Source: Kryptolebias marmoratus | Taxonomy: Eukaryota > Chordata > Actinopteri > Cyprinodontiformes > Rivulidae | Length of the DNA stretch: 64,000 bases | Assembly: GCF_001649575.2 (NCBI RefSeq) | Contig: NC_051438.1 | Coordinates: 7,956,424-8,020,423, forward strand | Reading direction: 5' to 3' | Part shown: piece after piece, positions 38,201-50,200 of the stretch | Layout: every line of letters starts with the position of its first letter | Numbering within the stretch: position 1 is the stretch's first letter | Translations under genes and position numbers: made by a program | Notes under the pieces: generated by a model | The model's input: the letters and a program-made list of their open reading frames with translations, nothing else | Database searches by the model: none | What the model was told of the DNA's origin: nothing

Positions 38201-41200
38201 GCTCCTGTTTCAAGATTGCCTGCTTCTGAAAAAAAAATTAAAAATTTATTTTTATTTTTATGTTTTTATGTTTACTCACTACCTGCTTGGACATCTGGGT
38301 TCCTATAGCACCTCCTCTTCTGTGCTTTAATTTTTTTTTTGACAGTTCTTCCTTTCCTGTTTAGTTGTAGCGCTGCTTCATATCAAAAGTATAAAAATTA
38401 TTAGTGGCTGCTCTGGTGAGAAATCATGTTTAAGCAGTGTGTGCAAAGAATTAATGATAAGCTTGTATTTTAAAGCTGTTGAAAAGAACAAACATTAGAT
38501 TGTAATCCATGCTAAAGTCATACAAGCAGAGATCTGTGTCGTCAGCGCATTTCAGCACGACACGTGCTTCGTTTTAGTGACATCATTTTGATGCATTTCC
38601 AATGGCGCACCGCAGGAAAACTGCTGTGTTTTCTTCTTCAAAACTCCTCGACTAACGAGTTAAAGTGCCCTGGTGCACTGAACAGTGGGTTTTCTTGCTG
38701 CTACTACATATGCCATTGTTTGAGTTGGACCTGATCACGTGCTGTGAGTGATAACTGAGTTAAACTGGGTTTGATTTAATAATGAAATACTTTGCGGGCC
38801 ACATGGAATATACTCACGGGCCCTCCGCTGCCTGCTGGCCATCAGTTGGTGATCACTGCTGTAGACAGAGATGTAACAGTTTGTTGATATGCACGTCTTA
38901 TGTCCAAATGCAAATATTCAGTCTGCTGCCTTCAGCAAAGAGCTAATGTGCTGAACAGACACAAACTGTAGCAAGGAGCCAATGTTGGGTTTTTAAAACT
39001 TGATACAAAGAACTTTGTGTCACATTAAAAAGAAAAAAAAAATCCTGCTGCTCTGGCAGCATATTTTCCACTCTATTTTGGTCCCTGGTTTCCATAGTGA
39101 TGGGATGAAATGGAAATAAATTCAGTGGACCTACATTTTGATGTGTTTTTTTCTGAATCAGTCCACTTGGGTATGAAGCTGTTATGCGGCAGAATGGAAC
39201 ATTTTGCCAGGGAAATTGTAAATACCACGCCTGCTGGACAAATGTTTGGGTAAAACCTTCCTGGGAGTGAAAGCTGTGAAAGAATTCAGCTTTCTTTTTT
39301 GTTTTGTCTTTGAGAAGAGCTGTTTCTGAATTCAGTCTGCAGTTATAGGAGACAGGATTTATCTCGATCAAAACATTTTTGCAAGACGTGTTTGGAGCGT
39401 CTAGCTGCTCTCAGCTTAAGTGTGACACCTTAGCCGGGTATTTTTGTAATTCTTAAAATGTTCCCTCAAGGACTTGACTTGTTGTTCTTAGTCTGAACCT
39501 GAAGATAACTTGCGGACTTTAAAAACCAGTGTTTTAAAAGTGCAGTTCTGATAATATAATGTGTAAACAACCTTGTTCAAACTCTGAATCTCTGCCTTTT
39601 TTTTCAATCTGGCTCCCTGATTTCCATCTTCATTGTGTTTTTCTTCTGCCTGTAACCTCAGGCATTTCGGAGAGCCATTAACCAATCCCTGTACGTTGAG
39701 ACAGATGAAACACAGCCAGGACCATTGATAACGTGTAATTCATGCCTGTGGCTTAAGGTTCTAATAATTCTTCCAACCCCTCTGTCTGACAAAAGCCTCA
39801 GTCACTATTTATCACCTCTGTGTTTATGCCGCTGAAATAGATGCTATATTGCAAATTACTGTTTGTGTGTGTTTGTGTTTTTCACCAAAGTATGTTGCAT
39901 TGCTTTGTCCTTCAACCTGCTTCTAAAGCATTAAAGTAAAATGTAAAGGGATGTCATTTCATTTGCTTTTAGTAAACAAGTGAATGAGTCACAGCTCGTC
40001 TCAGTTAGCAGCCAGACAAACGGTACGTAGGACTAAATGGTTTTTACCAGGGAGATGTTTTTTTCTCTTCGGTTTAAAGAATGTTGTTGACACAAAAGCT
40101 TTGAAAGAGGAAAATTCTGACATTTAATTGATTTTCTGCTTTGATAAAAAACAATCCATCATATATCAGAGTGATGGATGAAATCATAAATAGGATTACA
40201 GGAATCTCATTTCTACTGAAACAAGCCGTTAGAAAGTGCCAGTATTTTCTTTATGATGAAGAACGGCAATGCATCAGCAGTTTGTAGAGGCTTTTTCAGA
40301 AGTAAGATAAGGCATCCAGAGTGTCGTCTTCTTTTTTTGTGCATTACTTTGGGTTTTAAAGAAGCTAACGGTAAAAGAAAATAAGAGAATTTCAGCAATT
40401 AGTTTCTCAGTGCACATTGTTTTATAACAAATAAAACCCTCATTTATTTTAACAAAAAAGGGCACATCCTGGATATCCACATTGTAAAATTAAGTTTTGT
40501 TGCCAAAAGCCAAAACTTTAGTTGATGCTTTGATCATTTTTAATAATTCTAATCAGGAGTGCTTCGAGGTTTCCCCAGAATTTTTAATCGTTTTGCATAA
40601 ATTTTACCTAAAATATATTTTACCTACTTGTAGGTCTTAACAAAAAGAACGCCAACATTTGTTTTCTTTGTCAGTAAGTTGACAAAGAAAACCCAATTAA
40701 ACAAATGAGATAACAAATAAGTGTTAAAGGAGATCACTTCACAGTACTTATAGCCGTTTGAGGTAGTTCTGCTTTTTCTTCTTTTGTTTGTTTTCCCACT
40801 TCCGGTACTGTGGCTGTGCTGTTCTTCTGAACACATTTATCGGATCTTTTTCAGCTCCTGCTTCAGAGTAGGCACTTCTCTTTGCACACCAGGGACTCTC
40901 GAGTGATGTAAAGGTGATGTGATTGGGCCGGGCATAAATGCGCGTTGATTGGACGAGCAAGTCGAACGCTCTTCCAGCACCCACACTGTTAGCGAGAGAA
41001 TTTCTGTATTCTTGATGTGCCCAGTTGCCTGGTAAATATTTATTTAGGTGTGAGAGTTTTTGAAGAAGAAGAAGGCAGTGGTCAGCAGAGGTGCAGACAG
41101 GAAAAGTCCAAGCATCTCAGGCCCCAGGCAGTATGAACAGAGGAGACCTTACAGGACAGCTTTAAGAAGACTGAATGCATCCCGTGCTTTGAGCTGCACT

Positions 41201-44200
41201 GGCAGAGAGCATCAATTTAAGATAACTTTTTGCACTTAGAACACTGATTCACATGTATGACAACCAATGCCGAGCTGAGCTAGGAAGGTACAAAGGGAGA
41301 GAAGTTCGTGACAGACCGAGCCGTTGTAGATGATATGATGCTGTTGTCCTGTGCAATCCTAACATTTGATAAAGCAGTTCCTCAGGCAAGACGCATGGGA
41401 ATCATCTTTATATGCACTATTAAAACTGCATTAGCATTACTGAAGTAGAAGCTAGTTAACTTTTGGCATTGTCTGATATGATGTGCAGCACAAAGCAGAC
41501 TGGTCTGAGTTCTTAATGTGATCCTCATCTAGACCCTGCAAAGATAATCCATGTTCCGTCTGCTTTTACATTTTCCACAAACTTTTACTCTGCTGGATTT
41601 TCACGATCAAACCACAATACGTAAAACTGTCCCCCTCTGTTTCCCTCAATCCAGATGCAGGTTTTGAGCAGTTTCGCGTTGCAGAAAAGGCTCATGGGAA
41701 CTGGATGAAGCTCTACCTTGAAGGAAATACCTCTGAGGTTCTGACCAACATGGGCAAAAAAGTTCTGAAGCAGTATCTCGAGGCGCTAGCCGCCATGAGC
41801 TCTGCTTTGAGCAAACAGCTGGGCAAGTACGATATGTACTCGATGGTCGCAGGCATGGTGTTTGTGTTTCAGGTGAGTTCTGAGGACTTCTGTGGATTTA
41901 ATTTTGTATGGATACTGTAGTAGTTGTCTGATATCATTGTGTCCAAAATAAATAAAAAAACACATTAGCACATAAAGTTATGTTGGCATTTAATTGTTAT
42001 GATCAAAGTAATCTTGTTTACAGCAGTCACACAAATACAGAGAAGGGGGAAAAAATGAATGTAACCATTTTATTAATGTTTTACCTGCATTACAGCTTCA
42101 CCGAATCTCTAATTGTGATTTCACTTTCAAGATAAAAAAAATGGTCATACAGTCATGGTAAAACTTAGTAAAAATCTTTCAGCGCTAAGGTTTTTCTTAT
42201 CAGCTTAGGCTAAAACAAAAAAAAAAATCTGGTCTTTACCAGTTTTTAAAATGACGTATGATTAACCTCAGATAAACAACAGGTGACTCATTACAGTGTC
42301 ATAATTTGTTTAACAAAAATATGACAAAAAAAGGCTGGAAAAAAGTGTGAAATACTGAAACTAACCATGCTGCTTTCATAAGAATCAAGAGGGTAAGGAG
42401 CAGCCAGATGTTGCTGTTCGAATGAATCAGGTAATCATCTATAAATGTGAAGTTTTGTCAGTTTGCTGCTCTGGAGTCCGTCGTTCTACACTGAGAAAAG
42501 TTCACGAGTGGAAAACATGAAAGACAGCTGCCAATCTTCCCTGGAATTACAGCAAGTTCATCTCAAGTTCAGGCTGTGTAATGCTCAAAGATCTAACTGG
42601 AAAAAAACAAGAAAAAAACCCTCTACAAAACCAAAAGTTTTACCTTTAGGCTGACTCACACTGTGTAGTTTTAAAATCTGTACAGTGTGTGTGCTCAGTA
42701 TTATAAAATCTTGGTAGTAGCCCGTGTCACAATGTAGATTTAATAGATGCCAGACTAAACAGTTTATTACCGCAGCATCATAAAGATCCAACAGAGACAT
42801 CAGTTCAACAGTAAATGAAAATGAAGTGCCGGTGTTTACACTCTCATTACATTTAGACTTCAAAACAAGATGGAGGAGGATTAGCAAGAAGATACATGGA
42901 CAAGAACAAGTCTTCACACCTGTCTGGGGTGATCTGATCTGAATTACTTGCTCTACATGTAGATTGACATCAGAACACAAGCAGATCTACTAATGTTTCT
43001 GTAAAATCTGATCTATATTTTTATTTTGTGACTTCACAGAGCTAAGTGTCAGGGCAAAGACCTGTAAAACCTTTGCTTGAGTAGGTGAACATGTGAGATA
43101 ACGGCACATTTCACCACTCAGTGACCACAGAGGACGAACAGCTCTGAAAACAATCAGAACAACCTTTAAACTGAAGAGAAACTCACCCAACAGCGTCCTG
43201 GTAATCCACCGATTGGTAAAATCCCATCAAAATAGAAATGTTTTGAGAAGGATTCTGACAAACAGTTCATTAAAGCTTTCAGCCTGAAAGAACCCCAGAA
43301 GATTCCCAAAGATGTCTGTTTTATTATTCTAAATTAGCCATGAACTGAGGCTGATTTTATTAATGCTGTTTATTTTTCCCGAGGACATCCAGGTCTTTAA
43401 TGCTTGCTTGAAGTCCCATCATATCAGTAGGTGGTCCTACAGTGTGGTGAAGAATGTATTGACTTTCTAAACAGATGTGGACAAAAGATGAAGGTGGTCT
43501 GAGTGAATCTGTCTGACAGACTTTGCATCTGTAATTAGCGGCATCAAATATGATCGGATCACCCAGATTGTATGGAGGTCTGACTTGGGCCCTCAAACTA
43601 CAGGCCTCAGTTAAATGTTAAAGTTAAAACATTAGAATTGAACAAGAGTGTTCTTACTTTTTACCAGGACTGTAGAACGGATCAAAATTGTTCAAATATT
43701 TTTTTCAATTGTGCCTTTCAGCTCCTGCTGGTCCTCCTGTTGGCCATGCCTGAAGCCCTGAGCGGTGCCGCGGCAGTGGACCTTCCGGTCTTTTCGTCCC
43801 TGATCTCCCTTCCTTTCTACCTCCTGTGCCTGCTCCTCGCCTCAGTGCACGTGTTGGTGTGCACGTCTGCAGGGAGCTCCTGTTATTTCTGCAGCCTCTC
43901 CTGGGGTCTGGTGTTTGCTGCTGTGGCCTTCTCCTCGGCAATGTTTTGTATCCTGATCTCTTTATTGGCGCGGAGACTCCCCCTCGCACCAAAGATTCAT
44001 GGGAAGGTGAGTAAAATCTAACTGTACCACCCAGACACTGGTACAAATTGTAACAAATGTTCGACTTTAGAAATTTATGTTTAAACATGTTGAGCCCCAT
44101 TGTTCCCCTTAAACTTCCTTTTAGGGGAACAACTCTGCTGTTGGTCAATTCTTACGTCCACCAAATTGTAGACCCACTTCGTACTCAGAGGTTGTCATTT

Positions 44201-47200
44201 GTACAAAGTAATCATTTTATACATAGTTAGTGTTTTGAACCAATAGTGTACGAAACAATTTAACATCTATATGCACACAGACCTGCCTGCATATGACAAT
44301 GAATGCATGCGAAGGATCAAACTTAGCTTTTTTTCATAGTGATCAATATAATATACCATAATAGTAATGTACTTATGTTTATAACACGTTTAGAATAAAT
44401 AAACACTTGTTAAAAACACCTAATTGCTTACAAACTGTGACGTAAAATACCAGCCATGTGGGTGAGCATAATGGCCCAGTCGTAATGTGTACAATACCAG
44501 TCAATGCCAATTGATTGTTGGATGGATAGCGCTGTGTATTAATTTGTTTTATTACATTTTGTTTATCTTTGTTGACAGCTAAATAAAGATCCCTCTTCTC
44601 CCAGTACATAGAGAAACTTGTCCAACTCTTGTATTCGCTTAGTCACGCTGTGTAAAATGCATGTTGGGCACAGACTCTCATCGGCGCAGGTGTTTTAAAG
44701 GGTTGCTGCTTGTATGAACAACAGAGAAAGCACAACCTAGCCTGTTTGTGCTTCTAGGCGAACATATTGATTTATCATTATTTGAGGAGCTTAATGCCTG
44801 ATTTCAAAGGAACTGTATTTTTAAATCTCTTTCATTTTGAGAGCTGAGATTCATCAGAGAACATCTTGAGGTACAGTCCTAAATGTCCAGGTCTAAAAAC
44901 TATGCTGATAATAAGAAAAATAATAAAAGTGGTTCAAATCTGCTTCCGTTCATTTCAAAAGTGTGCTTCCGTAAAATAAATCATCAGCGTTGGGACGGCT
45001 ACCAAGGTGGATATGAAGTGATTTGTGGCGGACTGGTCCTTTTTGTACACAAAAAGTTTACGTTCGAAGTGACTAGGAATTGACTTTAAGCCAAATACCT
45101 GTCTTTACTTTATGAATTTAATCTAATAATAACATTTTCAGTCTTTTTAGTGGAGGAACATTTAAAGACATCTTTGTGTTTTTAGAGGGAACTTGATCTA
45201 CTTGGGCTCTGAAGTTGATACGCTTTTTTTCTGTTGTTTATCCATTTTTTGATATACATTAGTCAACAAACAGATTAATAATGCAATTTTGAATAACTTT
45301 CAATCTTCTGAATTTTGGAGGAATAATTGTAGATTTTCTAGAATCTATAACAGCTGGAAAGAAATCAGCCGATGCCTCTCAGTCAGTCTTATACTTTCAG
45401 ATGAGCCAGCCCTCAGGCTCACCTTGTGTTTAATCAATGACTGCAAAGAGCAACTTAATTACTCCCTAATTATTCGACAGCGTTGCATAGGAAAACGATA
45501 AAGCAATAATTAGGGGGTTGTTTAGTCTGCGGCCGGTTTGTCCATTTGTGTTGTAGGAAATTTTCAAAAGAGTGAACAGCAAACATGGATACAAACAGCA
45601 TGACTGTAACTGTTGGTGTTGCTTAACCCAGGCATCAAGATATTGTACCAATGAAAAATTAAGAAAAACGAAACGCATCACAAAATGTTTTGCGTTGTGA
45701 TGCTTTTATGTACCTTCAGGAACACAGTTAAGGTTCTCTTAGCCTTTCTGCTCTGTGAGTGTGTCTTCACTAAATAGCCATCAACAACTGAAAAAGCTCC
45801 AAATGTTTGGGAATCAGGCAAACTTTTTATTTTAATCAATGTGTATCTTTTTTAATTGGGGTGGCGTGGTGGGGCAGTGTTTAGAGACGTTGCCTCACAT
45901 GAAGAAGGCTGCGGGTTCAAACTCGGCTTGGGCATTTCTTTGTGGACTTTGCGTGTTTTCCCTGTGCATGCCTTACTACTTCTAGGTACTCTGGTTTCCT
46001 CCCACAGACTACAAACATGGATGATAGTTAATTGGTAATTTACTTTGGTAGCTGAGAGTATGAATGGTTGTCTGTCTTGTTTAGCTGTTTTTAGATTGTC
46101 GAGTGTAGCGCGACCCACCTCGCCCTAATTCGATTTTACACGGCCTCTGTGATTTTCCATACAACTGCGTGCCACCTTGATGTGAGCAGAATCCTCATAG
46201 CAAGTCTGCTCAACACTCCTCTGTATTTTTTTTTTTTTTTGGCAACACCCAACAATGGATGACATTGAGGTCATGGTATGCCTGGTTCTCGGTTTATGGT
46301 TAATCATAAGTTCAAAGTAAACCAGAGAAGGCTTACAAGGCTTACGTCACAAAACAGTTGGATAAAAGCCAAGTCAGTGTGGCTGTGGAAAATGTCGGTT
46401 TGAAGCAGTTGCTGCCATGAGTCATCCACCGACGTGGCTCCTTGGCCAATCAATGGGCTGCAGTCTACTGATGTGAAATCATAGTTCACCTGGAACCTCG
46501 GCCAAGTAGGTCCTAAGAACCGAGCTGCAAGCAGGTAGGATTGGCCAATGGCAAGCCTCTCAACCCACCTCAGGTCGACTTGAGTAGAGTCGATCCAAAC
46601 CCATGATGAAAAGGGCTTTTGTCTCTATGAACTGGTGACCTGTTCAAGGTGTAGGAGCAGTAATCTTGTAAACCAAGAAAATTACATCTTATATTCAGGA
46701 GGCAAAAAAACGTTTGAGCAATATTTATAATGCTGGATAAGGATTGGCACAAAACTTTGATTATACTAAATTCCTGCCTGTATTTTTTACTCAGCTATAA
46801 AAGTTATTTAGGTTCATTTAGTTAGAAATCCTGTTAGAGATACAAAAATGAATGTCTTTGCTCCTGAATTGTTAACGGAACCCTGTTTGTTAAAATGTTT
46901 TTTTTTCCACCTTCCAGTATACTGGCTTTCTGTATTGATTACTTTAAAAGCAATATGTAGATTTGTTCCTGGAACGAGCCACCAGGGAGAACAAGCCAGT
47001 GTATCTCATGTCAGTCTCAAGCCCAAGAAAATGGTGAGGGTTGTGTCAGGAAGGACATCCGGCGTGAAACACTTTTTAGCAGTGTTTGCCCTAGGGAACT
47101 GGTCGGGGGTGGGGGTGGGGTGGAGGTGGGAGGTAAAGTAAAAAGAGGAGACATGTAGAAACCACACATGGAACTAAAAAGACTTGGGGGGGGCGAATAA

Positions 47201-50200
47201 ATAAATAAATTAAAGAGTCAAAAATGCATCTATAAGAAAAAGGAAACAAAAAATATATTTTTATAAACAGTGCAATTTAAATTATGTGCTTAAAAATATA
47301 ATTTGTTGGAACTAAACTGAAAAAATAAAGAATGTCAATTAAATTATAAAACATGGGGTAACGTTCTCCTTTTTTAATTTAATTGCTGCATTTTAAGTGT
47401 ATTAATTTGGCCTTTTATTTATTTATTGATCCTTTTATATATTTCTGCTTTTATATTTAATTCTGTCAGTGTCCTCCATAGACATGAAGCTCTTGGGCTC
47501 CTTTGTGTTCTTGGACCTTCAGGAGCACCAGGAGTGGGAGAGCTCCTCCTGCTGCTCCTCGCAGCAGAGAAAGTGCTGCCATCAGAACCACTTTCAGTAC
47601 GTTTAAAAAACATAGATATTCTTGCTCGCTTTGCAGGTTTTTGTGATATATTGTTTTTTTGCNNNNNNNNNNNNNNNNNNNNNNNNNNNNNNNNNNNNNN
47701 NNNNNNNNNNNNNNNNNNNNNNNNNNNNNNNNNNNNNNNNNNNNNNNNNNNNNNNNNNNNNNNNNNNNNNNNNNNNNNNNNNNNNNNNNNNNNNNNNNNN
47801 NNNNNNNNNNNNNNNNNNNNNNNNNNNNNNNNNNNNNNNNNNNNNNNNNNNNNNNNNNNNNNNNNNNNNNNNNNNNNNNNNNNNNNNNNNNNNNNNNNNN
47901 NNNNNNNNNNNNNNNNNNNNNNNNNNNNNNNNNNNNNNNNNNNNNNNNNNNNNNNNNNNNNNNNNNNNNNNNNNNNNNNNNNNNNNNNNNNNNNNNNNNN
48001 NNNNNNNNNNNNNNNNNNNNNNNNNNNNNNNNNNNNNNNNNNNNNNNNNNNNNNNNNNNNNNNNNNNNNNNNNNNNNNNNNNNNNNNNNNNNNNNNNNNN
48101 NNNNNNNNNNNNNNNNNNNNNNNNNNNNNNNNNNNNNNNNNNNNNNNNNNNNNNNNNNNNNNNNNNNNNNNNNNNNNNNNNNNNNGGATGTTAGAGATGC
48201 AGCTGCCAGGAAAAAGACAAAGAGGAGACATATGGATGCAGTTAGAGAGGACATGGAGGTAGCTGGAGTGAGGACAGAGGACGCAGAAGACAGAGTTAGA
48301 TGGAGGAGGAGGACTCGCTGTGGAGACCCCTGAAGAAGGAACAGCCGGAAGCTGTTTCAGAAGCAATGATTTAAGATTTATAATCATTTCCCATCTCCAT
48401 CTAAAAATCATTTAAAAGCCTGTTAAAGGAAATGCAACTTGTATCTTTAATATCCTATTTTCAATATCTAGATTAGATAGTGTAGCCTTTTTATTGTAAC
48501 ACTGTAATGGATTTTGGTACAGCAATCAGTGAGTTTGAAAAATCTCTTTTAAATTACATAAAGTTTTTATTTTTCTATTAGAATTTAGTCTGCTTTTCTG
48601 TCCTTAATTTTGGCTGATTTACCTTTTCTTTTTTGTGTGTAGCTGAATGGTGCTGTTGAAGGGCAATATATTGAGTATAATTGATGAAAACACATCAAAT
48701 ATATCCCTCCACTCCCATCCAGAAAACTCTCCAGTGCACTGTGTTTATGTTAGGTTTAATTAAGCTAAAATAATTGACTGACTATAGGTTTCTCTTGGTT
48801 CTTTACTTAATTAACCAATGGCACACGTTACATTAGACTTGTGTGAATCTTTCTTAGAACAAATACACCTTATAAAGTACATTTTAGGCTACTGTATAGT
48901 TATTTTTATTATTATGAAATTATTTATACCAAAACATTGCTGCTTGTTTTAACAAAATAAATTATGCAGCTCTGCATTAAGCACTAAAATGATGGAGGTG
49001 TACATTTTTGGCAGGTTAAAATTGTTGAAAGAGGAAATTGAAAAATTAGGTGGTTCTAAAAAAAATCATTTCTTGGAAAAAAAAACAACCTTTGATGAAC
49101 TTGATTGTCTTTTCCCCTTTTGCTAATTGTACATTTTAGCAAAACACAAAGAGGAAAAGGTAAGAAAAGATCTAAGTGCATTGACACAACAGTTTTGGTT
49201 TGACAAGTAACTGCATTGTGGGAAGGCTGAAGTCTATGAGTTTTATTTATTTATTTATTTCAGAAATGGGAAGGACCCTAGGAGAAATGGTCGGACAATA
49301 TTTGAAAAGTTGAACTAGAGAAGCAGGGACACAAGCGTAAAGAAACCAGTCATAATGATAAAAAAGGAGCCCCATAACAGGTTTAGGTTTAATTAAACCT
49401 TCTACCTTTAGCAAGTTCAGTGAAGTCTGACAGCAGAGCAAGAGTTTAACAAGATTTCTTTCTTTCTTTTTTTTTTCTTTTGCCTGAGCGAAACAGCTAT
49501 GTTTTCCAATGAGAAAACTTGGCTGGCATATTACAGATGGCTGGGTCAGAAATGCTGTTTTACAGCTACATGATGGAAAGGCAGGTCCAGTGCTCTGCCA
49601 GTGGAATCAAATAAATCATATACACATACTAGAGCCGAGAAGGATTTTCTTTTTCTCTGAGACGATACATGTATCAGTGCTATAGAAGGAAAGTGGTAAA
49701 TATGTGATTTTTACCCAACTGATACAAGGATGGCATCAAATAGCCTCAAATGTTTGTCGGCAAAATTTCACATTAGGACATGAAAGGGTTGTAAATGTCG
49801 ATTCAGTGCACTTTGTCATGATGCAGAGAGGACTGTTGACAGGGCCAGGGAGCAATATCCGCCCTCAGCACATTAGGCTTCAGTTCATGAGGACTGATTA
49901 ATGTTCTACTGTACACGATGGCCCTGAAGCTCCTTGGGGAATATTTCTCCCATTTACACTTAAGTCAGCTGAAGAGCGCAAGGTTCAAGGGTAGATCAAT
50001 ACTACAGTACTCATGTCTGCTTTGATTTATAGTAACAGAGTCTGAAGCTGGTTAGTTTAGGTTGACAAAACACTGCAAACAGGAGAGAGACGGCTACAGA
50101 ACCTGAAGCTGTCGGTAATTAATCAAGTTGTTTGAAGTAAAAAAAAAAGAAAAGAGCACAGATTGCTTTTTACAGGTGGTTCCTTGCAGGACGGTCTAAC

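Larger units (their letters stand above)
31303..41654 (+). other. pigg intron, 10352 bp
   Basis: Starts GTGGGT and ends AATCCAG. It holds a GTAGCTGAG-family repeat (31770-31990), a (TA)n tract (32207-32249), a copy of the TCACTGGGCTGC repeat (32525-33135), a palindrome-family repeat (34555-34830) and two probable hAT elements (34965-36194 and 36688-38858). About 31310-31770, 32250-32520, 33140-34550 and 38860-41654 show no recognised repeat; 39650-39860 looks non-repetitive and could be conserved. Confidence 0.8.
41873..43721 (+). other. pigg intron, 1849 bp, mostly Tc1
   Basis: Starts GTGAGT and ends GCCTTTCAG. About 275 bp of AT-rich sequence follow the donor. The Tc1 derivative at 42150-43672 fills most of the rest, leaving 49 bp before the next exon. 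Confidence 0.85.

Noticed and set aside
43705..44148. 147-codon minus-strand frame
   Set aside because: It is the antisense shadow of the pigg exon at 43722-44006; its high Arg, Gly and Pro content is what the reverse of a Leu- and Ser-rich membrane exon gives.
47419..48411. Long open frames across the run of N
   Set aside because: They exist only because N codons contain no stop; the real coding parts are short and repeat-derived.
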